Shown here: positions 26,471 through 34,507 of the stretch, piece after piece
Layout of the letters: every line of letters starts with the position of its first letter
Position numbering within the stretch: position 1 is the stretch's first letter
DNA from: Thiohalorhabdus sp. Cl-TMA
GTDB taxonomy: Bacteria > Pseudomonadota > Gammaproteobacteria > Thiohalorhabdales > Thiohalorhabdaceae
DNA length: 64,000 bases
NCBI RefSeq assembly: GCF_041821045.1
Contig: NZ_JBGUAW010000003.1
Coordinates: 248,001-312,000, forward strand
Direction: 5' to 3'
The notes under the pieces: generated by a model
Seen by the model: the letters and a program-made list of their open reading frames with translations, nothing else
What the model was told of the DNA's origin: nothing
Databases searched by the model: none
Made by a program: the position numbers and the translations under genes

Positions 26471-26496
26471 TATATGGATAATCGGATATCCGGATA
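26471..26496 (+). promoter_or_regulatory. Second ArsR-type operator, upstream of arsC
   Basis: The palindrome CGGATATCCG (26483-26492) in an AT-rich context repeats the half-sites of the arsR operator. It lies 113 bases before arsC1, so arsC1-arsC2 form a second unit of the same regulon. Confidence 0.65.
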
Positions 26497-26604
26497 CGCA
26501 GGGCCCAAGGCTCGGACGGTCGCTGCCACCCCCCGACAAACCGGGACCCCCTTTGGCCTACTCAATGCGTGCAATTGTCCAGCCTGTGATGTGGAGTCAG
26601 CCCC

Positions 26605-27132
26605 ATGCCGAGCGAGCCCTACCGCGTGCTGTTCCTTTGCACCGGCAATTCCGCCCGCTCCCAGATGGCGGAGGCCCTGCTGAACCGCCTTGGGGAAGGC
26701 CGGTTCCGGGCCTACAGCGCCGGCAGCCACCCGGCCGATGCGGTACATCCCCTGACGCTGGAGATGCTGGAGCGCGCGGGGCTCGAAACCGCCGGCCTGC
26801 GCACCAAGTCCTGGGACGAGCTCGCCGAGCCCGGCGCCCCGGCGCTGGAATTCGTATTCACCGTCTGCGACAAGGCCGCCGCCGAGCCCTGCCCGGTCTG
26901 GCCAGGCCAGGCCCTGTCGGCCCACTGGGGCTTTCCGGACCCGGCTGGCTACCAGGCCGCCACCGAGGCCGAGCGCCGGGTGGTGTTCGCCGATGTCTTT
27001 CGTCAGATCCAGAACCGCATCCGCCTGCTGGTCAGCCTGCCGATGGACCGCCTGGACCGGCTGAGTCTCCAGCGCCGTCTCGACGAGATCGGGGAGTCCG
27101 CGCTGGATAGCTCCGACCCGAACGCCGACTAA
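26605..27132 (+). CDS. arsC: Arsenate reductase ArsC, low-molecular-weight phosphatase fold (first copy)
   Basis: 175 residues. The P-loop CTGNSARSQMAEALL near residue 12 and the later cysteines in FTVCDKAAAEPCPVWPG are the nucleophile and relay cysteines of this longer ArsC subfamily. The final ~45 residues form a helical extension seen in these ~165-175-residue forms. It reduces arsenate to arsenite for export by ACR3. It precedes a second ArsC of the other subtype by 28 bases. Confidence 0.9.
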   Translation: MPSEPYRVLFLCTGNSARSQMAEALLNRLGEGRFRAYSAGSHPADAVHPLTLEMLERAGLETAGLRTKSWDELAEPGAPALEFVFTVCDKAAAEPCPVWPGQALSAHWGFPDPAGYQAATEAERRVVFADVFRQIQNRIRLLVSLPMDRLDRLSLQRRLDEIGESALDSSDPNAD

Positions 27133-27160
27133 ACCGCCACAGAAATCGCCGGAGATCCTC

Positions 27161-27586
27161 ATGAATATCCTCTTCCTCTGCACCGGGAATTCCTGCCGCA
27201 GCCAGATGGCCGAGGGCTGGGGCCGCCACCTGGGCGGTTCGGGCCTGCATTTCGATTCCGCCGGCATCGAGGCCCATGGCCAGAACCCGCGCGCCATCGC
27301 CGTGATGGAAGAGGCCGGCATCGACATCAGTGGCCAGGAGTCCACCCGGCTCACCGATGCCATGCTGACCCGCGCCGACCTGGTAATAACCGTCTGCGGC
27401 CACGCCGATGAGCGTTGCCCTGTCCTTCCCCCGGGGACTGCCAAGGAGCATTGGCCGCTATCGGATCCCGCCAAGGCCACCGGCAGTGAGGAGGAGGTCC
27501 TGGCTACCTTCCGCGCCACCCGCGACGAGGTGAAACGGCGGGCGCGGGATCTGATCGAGCGGCTCCGGAAAGAGGGCGCGATATGA
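27161..27586 (+). CDS. arsC: Thioredoxin-coupled arsenate reductase ArsC (second copy)
   Basis: 141 residues of the pI258/Bacillus type. It has nucleophile loop CTGNSCRSQMAEGW and the relay pair in TVCGHADERCPVLPPG, so all four conserved cysteines (C-N-S-C and C...C) are present. A KEHWPLSDPAKATG stretch confirms the subfamily. Electrons come from thioredoxin. With the preceding paralogue, the locus has two distinct arsenate reductases in tandem. Confidence 0.93.
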   Translation: MNILFLCTGNSCRSQMAEGWGRHLGGSGLHFDSAGIEAHGQNPRAIAVMEEAGIDISGQESTRLTDAMLTRADLVITVCGHADERCPVLPPGTAKEHWPLSDPAKATGSEEEVLATFRATRDEVKRRARDLIERLRKEGAI

Positions 27587-27764
27587 CTGCCTAGAGCGAA
27601 GCCACCGCCAAGCGGGCGGCAGGATAGGAGGTGCCGTTCCCCACGTGTCACCTGTCGCTGTAAGTGGGCTTGTGCATCGTCGCACGAATTGGGCTGAGCT
27701 ACCCCTCTCAAGCCGGGCGCCTTCCAGGCCTTGGCCGGCCTGGAGGTGGCGCGCGTGAATTCCC

Positions 27765-28070
27765 CGTGACGGGGCTTGTTTGGCTGATGATCAGCCCATG
27801 CTGCTCAAGGTGGACTTCCGGGCCCTGGCCCCTGCTACGGTCTGTGAGGCTTTACATCGTCCCCCGGTGAGCCTCGCCACCCGGAGGTGATCCTCCTGCT
27901 CGCCATCCCCATCCTGATTCAGATGTGCTTCGGCTCCGGCCTCGCTTGCCTGCGGAATCGCGCCTTCCGGGGGGCCATTGCAGGCACGCCCCGCGTCATC
28001 TGTTATGGCCGGACTTCCTGGGAGGCAGAAAGTCCGGCTATCTTGGCGTTCTTCATCCCTCCTGCCGCCC
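27765..28070 (+). pseudogene. Decayed second arsenite permease (ACR3/ArsB-like) remnant
   Basis: Two fragments match permease sequence in different frames. The first reads TGLVWLMIS in frame 1 and then, after a one-base loss, PMLLKVDFRALAPATV in frame 3. The second reads PEVILLLAIPILIQ...SGLACLRNRAF, then IAGTP, in frame 2. These align with helix 2 and helices 8-9 of the intact acr3 at 25028, with the middle of the gene deleted. No continuous gene remains between arsC2 and the mer-type promoter. Confidence 0.65.
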
Positions 28071-28156
28071 CGCCGTTGAACCAAGCCCGACGTCCAAGGT
28101 CTTTATAAGAAATGTACAACTTTTCGCTCCGGCCGTTCCGGGCATGCACTGGGTCC

Positions 28157-28188
28157 TTGACTCTGTATCACGGTACGGAGCGTAAACT
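28157..28188 (+). promoter_or_regulatory. MerR-type promoter/operator before the merA-like gene
   Basis: TTGACT (-35) is followed at once by the dyad CTGTA-N6-TACGG and, 20 bases after the -35, by TAAACT (19 bases if GTAAAC is taken). This matches the Tn501 mer layout (TTGACT, CCGTA-N6-TACGG, 19-base spacer) closely. The leader to the gene is unusually long, about 140-210 bases, with GC-rich stems. Confidence 0.8.
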
Positions 28189-28400
28189 GCTCCGCTGATC
28201 GCGCCCCTACGGGGGCCGTTTCCTCCGCGGGCTTCCCTCCAGAGTCGGTCCGGTCCATCCGCCCGGATGGCGGACCGGGGGAGGGGGTAGTTGCGTCCGC
28301 CCGGGAGGTACGGGAGGCCCATGCCATGCCTATGGACGGCGGCTTGTCCCGGATGGGGCATATCGGGAAAACGGCGCCTGGACGGCTGGAGAGCGCGCAT

Positions 28401-30014
28401 ATGATCGACAGGACCCTGGGCGTACCGAATTTGCGCAGCCGGGAATGCGCCAACCAGGTGGAAAGGGTGCTGAACGGCATCCCCGGGGTCTTTGGGCGGG
28501 TCGCCTTCGCGGAGGGGGTGGTGCGTGTCGCCGCGCAGGAATCCATTCCCGACAGCGAGCTGATCGCGGCGCTCCGGAAGGCCGGCTTCCAGGCCCATCG
28601 GGTGGATACCGAGGAGCCCGGCCCCCTGCGAGTGGTGGTCATCGGTGGCGGGCCGGCGGCTACCGCGGCGGCCGTCCAGGCCGCGGACAGCGGCGCGGAG
28701 GTGACCGTGGTGGAGCGCAACGACCTGGGAGGCACCTGCATCAATGTGGGTGCCGTGCCTTCCAAGCTGCGCCTGCGGGCCGCGGAAACCGCCTTCCGGC
28801 CCGGCAAACCGGCGTTCGACGGTATCAGCGCCACGGTGCCGGAAGTGGACCTGGGGGCCCTGATCGACCAGGAGAAGCAGTTAGCGCAATCCCTGGGAGA
28901 CTGCAAGTTCCGCCAGGTCCTCGAGGACCACCCGCGTATCCGGTGGCTACGGGGGTCCGCCCGCCTGCAGGGCCGCAAGCTGGTCACCACAGAGACCTCT
29001 GAAGGATCCGAGGAGCTGCACGCCGACCGGATCCTTCTGGCGGTGGGCGCCGCTCCCTACGTGCCGCCCATTGACGGCCTGGCCGCCACGCCTTTCTGGA
29101 CCTCCGTGGATGCCCTGGAGACGCAAGTCATCCCGGAGCATCTGGTGGTGCTGGGTGGCGGCTACGTGGGAGTGGAAATGGCCCAGGCCTTCCAGCGCCT
29201 GGGCAGCCGGGTGACTCTGATCACCCGGCGCGGCCTGCTGGCGGACATGGAGCCGGAGCTTGGCGAGCGGCTCGCCGCCATCCTCGCCGAGGAGGGAATG
29301 GCACTCCGCCTCCATACCACCATTCACTCGGTTTCCTACCAGGACGGCTTCTCGCTGGAGACCCGGACTGGGGAGATCTTGCGCGGCGACCGGCTGCTGG
29401 TGGCCGCCGGACGGGAGCCGAACACCGATGGCCTGGGCCTGGAGGGGGCAGGAGTGCCCACGGACCGGGACGGCTTCATCCACGTGAACGAACGGCTGCA
29501 GACGGATGCCGAGGGCATCTATGCGGTGGGTGACTGCACCGACCAGAACCCGCGGCTGGTGTACGTGGCTGCCGCGGCCGGCGCCCGGGCGGCCACGAAT
29601 ATGACCGGCGGCTTCGCCGAGCTGGAGCTTTCCCTGGCTCCGCAGGTGGTGTTCACCGATCCCCAGGTGGCCTCCGTGGGGCTCACGGAGCGGGAGGCCC
29701 GCGAGCAGGATCTGGACGTGGAAGTCCGGGTCCTTCCCCTGAGCCAGGTGCCGCGCGCCGTCATCAACCGCGATGCGCGGGGGGTGGTGAAGCTGGTGGC
29801 CGAGCGCGGCGGCGGACGTCTGCTGGGCGCGCACCTGGTGGCCGAAGGCGCAGGCGAGGTCATCCAGACCGCCTGCCTGGGGCTGCGCTACGGCATCAGC
29901 GTCGCGGAACTGGCAGGGGGCATCGTTCCCTTCCTGACCATGGCGGAAGGGCTGAAGCTCTGCGCGCAGCGGTTCTCGCAGGAGCTATCCCGGATGCCTT
30001 TTTGTGTGGATTGA
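28401..30014 (+). CDS. merA: MerA-like flavoprotein with cysteine-depleted active sites
   Basis: 537 residues from ATG 28401 (ATG 28326 is an alternative). Domains: N-terminal HMA-like domain (1-65), FAD domain (VVVIGGGPAATAAAV), NAD(P) domain (VVLGGGYVGVEMAQAF), C-terminal dimer domain. The overall match to mercuric reductase is strong, but the HMA CxxC is S13-x-x-C16, the redox motif CVNVGCVPSK is C113-INVG-A118-VPSK, and the C-terminal vicinal pair is F534-C535. Hg(II) reduction by the known mechanism needs both cysteines of the last two pairs, so this protein should not be a normal mercuric reductase. The frame is intact. Confidence 0.88.
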   Translation: MIDRTLGVPNLRSRECANQVERVLNGIPGVFGRVAFAEGVVRVAAQESIPDSELIAALRKAGFQAHRVDTEEPGPLRVVVIGGGPAATAAAVQAADSGAEVTVVERNDLGGTCINVGAVPSKLRLRAAETAFRPGKPAFDGISATVPEVDLGALIDQEKQLAQSLGDCKFRQVLEDHPRIRWLRGSARLQGRKLVTTETSEGSEELHADRILLAVGAAPYVPPIDGLAATPFWTSVDALETQVIPEHLVVLGGGYVGVEMAQAFQRLGSRVTLITRRGLLADMEPELGERLAAILAEEGMALRLHTTIHSVSYQDGFSLETRTGEILRGDRLLVAAGREPNTDGLGLEGAGVPTDRDGFIHVNERLQTDAEGIYAVGDCTDQNPRLVYVAAAAGARAATNMTGGFAELELSLAPQVVFTDPQVASVGLTEREAREQDLDVEVRVLPLSQVPRAVINRDARGVVKLVAERGGGRLLGAHLVAEGAGEVIQTACLGLRYGISVAELAGGIVPFLTMAEGLKLCAQRFSQELSRMPFCVD

Positions 30015-30380
30015 CGGCCGTCAGGCTTTCGCCTTCCGGGTGCCTGCCGAGGTCCGTTCCCCGGGCGAGGGGGCTTTCATGAGCCCGTCGTCTCCCATCG
30101 CAGTCGCTGTTTCTCCCGTTCGCGCGGCGCACCGCCGCGCCTACGTGCCGCCGAACGCTTCTCCCCCCATGCCTATGGATCCGGAAAACCGCGCGGGCGG
30201 GGCCCATGGTCCTCCGCGGGGCGTATCGTGCCGTTTCCGGAAACCGGTATGCACACCCATGCGTATGGAGAAAAGGGAGGTCCCGAGCCCGGATCATGCC
30301 GGTGAAGGGACCGACCGGCTGGGCCATGCGGATTGGACGGCAGCCCCTTGGCGGGCTCCAGCAACGTAAGGCCGACTAGC
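30015..30380. other. 366-base gap between merA-like and merR-like genes
   Basis: Open frames occur on both strands but none has a ribosome site plus recognisable protein. It holds the two CCATGCSTATGG motifs and a TTTCCGGAAA palindrome near 30234, so it may carry the merR promoter. Confidence 0.4.
30166..30270 (+). repeat. CCATGCSTATGG palindromic motifs
   Basis: CCATGCCTATGG near 30168 and CCATGCGTATGG near 30256 repeat the motif seen at about 28325 before the merA-like gene. Each has CCAT/ATGG arms around four bases. The function is unknown. Confidence 0.45.
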
Positions 30381-30815
30381 GTGAACGATGCATACGAACC
30401 CTATATGACCATCGGTGTGCTGGCCCAGAAGGCCGGGGTCAACGTGGAAACCGTCCGGTACTACCAGCGCAAGGGCCTGCTGCCCGAGCCGCCGCGACCG
30501 CCGGGCGGGGTGCGCTATTACGGGACCGAGGTCATCGACCGCATCCGTTTCATCAAGCGTGCCCAGTATCTGGGCTTCACGCTCCGGGAGGTGGGGGAGC
30601 TGCTGGCTTTCGGGTCGGGAAGCTGCAAGGACGTGGAAGGCCTGGCCGCCGCCAAGCTGTCGGAGGTGGAGGCGCGTATCTCCGATCTGCAGGCCATTCG
30701 CCAGGAGCTCGAGCGGCTGCTGGAACAGTGCCGCGGCGGCGAGCTGACCACCGAATGGGACCTGATCCGGGTGGTAATCGGCCAGGAAACCGGATCGGAC
30801 GCCGGCGAGGGCTAG
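30381..30815 (+). CDS. merR: MerR-like regulator lacking the third mercury-binding cysteine
   Basis: 144 residues from GTG 30381, the same length as Tn501 MerR, and motif positions match without gaps: the HTH (VNVETVRYYQRKGLL), C82 and C117 are in place, but C126 is tryptophan (TGG at 30756-30758). MerR binds Hg(II) through all three cysteines across the dimer, so its ligand or affinity must differ. It follows the merA-like gene on the same strand rather than being divergent from it. The start is fixed by the length and by LTIGVFA-like sequence after eight residues. Confidence 0.88.
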   Translation: MNDAYEPYMTIGVLAQKAGVNVETVRYYQRKGLLPEPPRPPGGVRYYGTEVIDRIRFIKRAQYLGFTLREVGELLAFGSGSCKDVEGLAAAKLSEVEARISDLQAIRQELERLLEQCRGGELTTEWDLIRVVIGQETGSDAGEG

Positions 30816-30827
30816 CCCACCGCCGGG

Positions 30828-31256
30828 CTATTCCATTTCCTCCTCATAGTGCACGAACGCCCGGCGCAGCCGCTCGCCCCACCCCGGGCCCAGCCGTTCC
30901 CCGGCTTCGGTGAGCTCCCGCTCCAACCCCTCCACGCTGGCCTGCCGGGCATCGTAGGTGATCTCGAGCCGGTCGCCGCGGAAGCCTACGGTGCGCACCC
31001 CCATGAGTCCCTCCAGGAGATCGCGCAGCGTCTCCGCCTGATCCCGGCTCGGCTGATGTCCCAGCCGCAGGCGCCGGCGTTTGACGGCCTCCGGGCCGTG
31101 GCCCCGGGCATGGCGGGGGCTCAGGAAAAAATCCGGGTCCTGCAGGAAGCGCTCCTGGCAGGAGGGGGAGCAGAACAGGAAATACATGCCGCGGAATTCC
31201 AGCTCGTTGCTGTTCGAAAGCGCGCGCATGGCGCACACGGGGCAGCGGGCGGTCAT
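30828..31256 (-). CDS. YHS/TRASH-type metal-binding protein with a cysteine-less HMA-like tail
   Basis: 142 residues from ATG 31256 (GGAG upstream). The first ~45 residues hold four cysteines as CPVC...FC..SC (ARCPVCAM ... YFLFCSPSCQERF), the YHS/TRASH knuckle that binds metal. The rest includes MGVRTVGFRGDRLEITYDARQASVEGLERELTEAG, which follows the strand-helix spacing of a heavy-metal domain but has no CxxC. The gene is convergent with merR (12-base gap). Metal handling is likely; the substrate is not shown. Confidence 0.75.
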   Translation of the reverse strand: MTARCPVCAMRALSNSNELEFRGMYFLFCSPSCQERFLQDPDFFLSPRHARGHGPEAVKRRRLRLGHQPSRDQAETLRDLLEGLMGVRTVGFRGDRLEITYDARQASVEGLERELTEAGERLGPGWGERLRRAFVHYEEEME

Positions 31257-31395
31257 GGGAAAATCTCCGGGGTGCGAAGTCGGAGCCGTCGTGGTCCAAG
31301 GTAAAGAGACGTTCGGCCCGGTAGTCCAGTGCGAAGCCAGCACCTCCGGGTGCAGAATGGCCGGGCCCGGGAGCCGCCGGGATCGGGAGGGAACG

Positions 31396-31821
31396 TTGTC
31401 GCGACATCGCCTGCTACAGACCATGGTTGGCCTGGCCGCCCTCGAGGGGGCGACGGCCGGGGCGGCCGCGCTGCTCTGGGGCCCTTGGGGCCTGCTGGGC
31501 GCACTGGCCGTGCTCCTGGTGGTGGGCGACTGGCCCTTCGGCTGGCTGCTGGAGCGCCATGTTCCCGCCCGCCTGGGCCGGGAGGCCCTGCCGGGCACCC
31601 GGGCGCGGGTGGTCGCCTCCTTCCGGCCGGGGGAGTCCCGGCAAGCGGCCCGCGGCCGAATCCACGTGCACGGTGCCCTATGGGCCGCGCGGTTGGATCC
31701 GGGGACCGAATCCCTGCCCCGGCACGGCGAGTACGTCCGCGTCCGGGCGGTGGAGGGCCTGACTCTGGTGGTCTCTCCGGAGTCGGAGTCGGGCGCCGCC
31801 GGGCGTTCGGTCGAGGACTAG
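31396..31821 (+). CDS. NfeD-like membrane protein with OB-fold domain
   Basis: 141 residues from TTG 31396, preceded by GGGAGG five bases upstream; ATG 31423 is the next option. Two hydrophobic helices (residues ~12-50) are followed by a small beta domain ALPGTRARVVASF...GRIHVHGALWAARLD...GEYVRVRAVEGLTLVV, as in NfeD short forms. These partner with stomatin-like proteins or serine proteases at the membrane, though none is adjacent here. It is divergent from the YHS gene. Confidence 0.75.
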   Translation: MSRHRLLQTMVGLAALEGATAGAAALLWGPWGLLGALAVLLVVGDWPFGWLLERHVPARLGREALPGTRARVVASFRPGESRQAARGRIHVHGALWAARLDPGTESLPRHGEYVRVRAVEGLTLVVSPESESGAAGRSVED

Positions 31822-31875
31822 CAGCCGGGCTGCACGGCCTCGCGTCCACGAGCCGGCACGATCAGCCGCAGGATA

Positions 31876-32265
31876 TCAGCCCGCCAGGCTCTCCCGCACG
31901 CGCTCCAGACGCTCCCGGACCTCCCGCGCCACCTTGGTCAGCCGCGCATTATCGGTTATGCCGAGGATCACCTCCGGGTCCATGAACCCCACCGTCTGGC
32001 GGCCCTGCTCGTTCTCGCGAACCACCACATTGCAGGGCAGCAGAAGGCCGATGTCCACGTCCGCCTTGATGGCCTGCTCCGCCAGCGCCGGGTTGCAGGC
32101 GCCCAGGATGGTATAGGGTGCCATGTCCGAATCGAGCTTGGCTTTCAGGGTGTCGGCGACGTTGATTTCGGTGAGCACCCCGAACCCCTCCTTGCCCAGG
32201 GCCTCAATGACCTGTTTCCGCACGGTCTCGAACTCGCCGGGCAGCTCCGTATGAAATCCGTACAT
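31876..32265 (-). CDS. DUF302 family protein
   Basis: 129 residues with the family pattern: F..VRKQVIEALGKEGFGVLTEINVADTLKAKLD, YTILGACNPALAEQAI and LLLPCNVVVRE. The two cysteines (ACNP, LPCN) are usual. DUF302 proteins are small alpha/beta cytoplasmic proteins often near metal-resistance or sulfur-metabolism genes. Biochemical role unknown. A GGAGGAGAGG run lies upstream of the ATG. Confidence 0.9.
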   Translation of the reverse strand: MYGFHTELPGEFETVRKQVIEALGKEGFGVLTEINVADTLKAKLDSDMAPYTILGACNPALAEQAIKADVDIGLLLPCNVVVRENEQGRQTVGFMDPEVILGITDNARLTKVAREVRERLERVRESLAG

Positions 32266-32422
32266 AGATCCCTCTCCTCCATGGGAAGATCGCGGGGGCG
32301 GCCCGCCGGGACCGCCGTTTGAAAGGCGTCTCTAGTTTGGGACCCGGGGAAAAGCGGGACCATTCAATCCGCCCGGCGGGGGCCGCATGGCGCCTTGCGG
32401 CGAAGCGGGCCGCGGCGGCGCA

Positions 32423-33469
32423 TCAAGCGGCGGGAAGACCCTCGCGCAGGCCGTGTAGCACGATCTTCCCGGTGGCCAGGGCGGGCAGCGCCAGGATCAT
32501 TCCCGCAAGCCCGAAGAAATGCCCGGCCATGATGATGCCCAGCACCACCATGAGCGGGTGGAGGTTCACCGCGTGGGCCAGGACGCCGGGGACCACCACC
32601 GCGTTATCGAAGACCTGCCCGAAGAACACCACGCCCACCGCGCTGCCGATGACCCAGGGATCCAGACCGCTGTCGCCCAGGATGAGCACGGTCGGCGGGA
32701 TCATGGCCAGCACGGGACCGAGGTAGGGGATGAGATTGAGCACCCCGGCCAGCAGGCCCAGCAGCACCGGTGAGCCGAGGCCGATCAGGAAGAAGCCGCT
32801 CCCGGTGATCAGGGCCATGATACCCGACTGGAGCATCACCCCCCGGATATAGGCCTGGAGCTGCCGGGCCACCCGGTAATAGAGGGTCCAGCCCAGCTCG
32901 AAGGAGCGGTTGGGAAGCAGGTCCAGGAGGCGATTGCGCAGGAGCTTCCAGTCGCGGATGAGGAAGAAGGTGAGCAGCGGCACCAGCAGCAGCGTGGCCG
33001 TGGCGTCCAGAAGCAGGTTGGAGCCCTGCACCAGGGCCCGAGTCAGGCGTTCCTGGCCGCCTTGAGCCAGATCGGCGGTGGCGGCGGAGACATCCAGGTG
33101 GACCCCGGTGGCGCTCGCCAGGTGCTCGCTGACGCGCTGCGCGAGCTGGGAGAGGGTCTGCCACAGGGTGGGCAGGTTGCCCTGCAAAAGCTCCACCTGC
33201 GCCGCCAGGTGCGGGAAGAGCCAGGCGGCGGCCAGACCGCTTATGGCCAGCAAAAGCACCAGCACCAGGAGGGCGGCCGGCGTGCGCTTGAAGCCGCGCC
33301 GCTCGAGGAGGCTGGTGAAGGGCTCCAGCACGGCGTAGAGGATCACCGCTAGGACCAGGGGCACCAGCAGGGGCCGAAGCAGGAAAGCCAGCACGCCCGC
33401 CAGGCCGAGGAGCAGCCCGAACAGTCCCAGGACCCGGAGCTGCGGGTAGCGGTGCAGGAGCGTATTCAT
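32423..33469 (-). CDS. AI-2E/PerM family membrane permease
   Basis: 348 residues from ATG 33469. It has eight hydrophobic helices with the family order: helix pair near the N-terminus, a long amphipathic middle region (residues ~75-150), then LLTFFLIRDW, LIPYLGPVLAMIPP and GQVFDNAVVVPGVLAHAVNLHPLMVVLG. Members export or import small molecules (AI-2, sodium/proton, auxin-like compounds), so the substrate cannot be assigned. Its ATG overlaps the stop of the cyclic-nucleotide gene (ATGA). Confidence 0.9.
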   Translation of the reverse strand: MNTLLHRYPQLRVLGLFGLLLGLAGVLAFLLRPLLVPLVLAVILYAVLEPFTSLLERRGFKRTPAALLVLVLLLAISGLAAAWLFPHLAAQVELLQGNLPTLWQTLSQLAQRVSEHLASATGVHLDVSAATADLAQGGQERLTRALVQGSNLLLDATATLLLVPLLTFFLIRDWKLLRNRLLDLLPNRSFELGWTLYYRVARQLQAYIRGVMLQSGIMALITGSGFFLIGLGSPVLLGLLAGVLNLIPYLGPVLAMIPPTVLILGDSGLDPWVIGSAVGVVFFGQVFDNAVVVPGVLAHAVNLHPLMVVLGIIMAGHFFGLAGMILALPALATGKIVLHGLREGLPAA

Positions 33470-33963
33470 GGGGTGGTGTCGGCATCGGCGAGCTGGTGGT
33501 TCGCCTGGCGCAAACGGGTGGCGAGGATACCGGCCAGATTGCTCATGAAACGGGTCCCGTGGCGGGGCGCCCGGCCCAGCCATTCCTCCAGGTCGGGCCG
33601 CAGGAAGAACACCAGCTCCGACGCCTCGAGGCACACGGCGTCGGCGGTGCGCCGCTCCTCGGCCACCAGGGCCACCTCCCCGAAGAAGTCCCCCGGACCG
33701 AGCTCCGCTAGGTCCCGGCCGCCGGCGCGGATGGCCACCCGCCCCCGGCGGATCAGCACCGCTCCGGCGCCCACGTCCCCTTGACGGAAGACCGGCTCGT
33801 CGGCCGTGAAGCTGCGCAGGTGCATGGCCGCCGTCAGCGCTCGGCACTGGCGCTTGGGCAGGTCCCGGAACAGGGGAGTGCGGCGCCACAGCTCCGCGGC
33901 CTCGGTGATCCAGTCCGGACCGGTGCGGAACAGGTTGGTCCACAGGGGGTGCTGGGGCTGCAT
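33466..33963 (-). CDS. Cyclic-nucleotide-binding domain protein
   Basis: 165 residues, essentially one cNMP-binding beta-roll: FRDLPKRQCRALTAAMHLRSFTADEPVFRQGDVGAGAVLIRRGRVAIR and then LGPGDFFGEVALVAEERRTADAVCLEASELVFF, with the phosphate-binding cassette GEVAL...RRTA. No DNA-binding or catalytic domain follows, only a short helical tail. Probably a stand-alone sensor acting with the co-transcribed AI-2E permease. The ligand (cAMP, cGMP or none) cannot be read. Confidence 0.85.
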   Translation of the reverse strand: MQPQHPLWTNLFRTGPDWITEAAELWRRTPLFRDLPKRQCRALTAAMHLRSFTADEPVFRQGDVGAGAVLIRRGRVAIRAGGRDLAELGPGDFFGEVALVAEERRTADAVCLEASELVFFLRPDLEEWLGRAPRHGTRFMSNLAGILATRLRQANHQLADADTTP

Positions 33964-34147
33964 GGCGCGCGGTTCTCCTGGTGGGGCGACCCGCGAAAAA
34001 TGCCAGATCCGGGGGGGCTTTCCAAGTGGATGGGATTTTCTATGGTGGACGGAGGCGGGGCCGGAAATGGCCGGGCATTACGGCGGGAATCCGGACTCCG
34101 GGCCCATGCATGGAAAGGAAGGCCGGCGCCGGCCGAAAGGAGGCACG

Positions 34148-34405
34148 ATGTGGATGCACGACGGATACGGTATGTGGGGCCTCGGTGGGATCTTCATGAT
34201 CCTGTTCTGGGTACTGGCCATTCTCGCCATCGCCGCGCTGGTGCGCTGGCTGGCGTTGGGCCCGGGCGGCTCGGCGAGAGACGGTGGGGAAGTTGAAGCG
34301 AAAGACCGGCGGGCGCGGCCGCTGGAGATCCTGGAAGAGCGCTATGCGCGGGGGGAGATCGACCGGGAGGAATTCCTGGAGAAGAAGGAGGACCTGTCGG
34401 AATAG
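34148..34405 (+). CDS. SHOCT-domain small membrane protein
   Basis: 85 residues from ATG 34148 (AAAGGAGG). A Met/Gly/His-rich start precedes one hydrophobic helix (FMILFWVLAILAIAALVRWLAL), a charged linker, then the SHOCT motif PLEILEERYARGEIDREEFLEKKEDL at the C-terminus. SHOCT tails mediate oligomerisation. Short proteins of this type occur next to copper and other metal-resistance genes, consistent with this region. Confidence 0.85.
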   Translation: MWMHDGYGMWGLGGIFMILFWVLAILAIAALVRWLALGPGGSARDGGEVEAKDRRARPLEILEERYARGEIDREEFLEKKEDLSE

Positions 34406-34507
34406 GCTGTGGGCGCACACCATGCCCCGGCGGGGCGGCAGGGCGCCGCCCCCTTCGCCGGGGAGGGATCAGCGACCGGAAACATCCGGCCGGAACGGGG
34501 CGCCCGG

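Noticed and set aside
27887-28108. Intact 73-residue membrane gene
   Set aside because: The hydrophobic start matches an internal helix of ACR3-like permeases, and the rest does not continue the fold; treated as part of a pseudogene.
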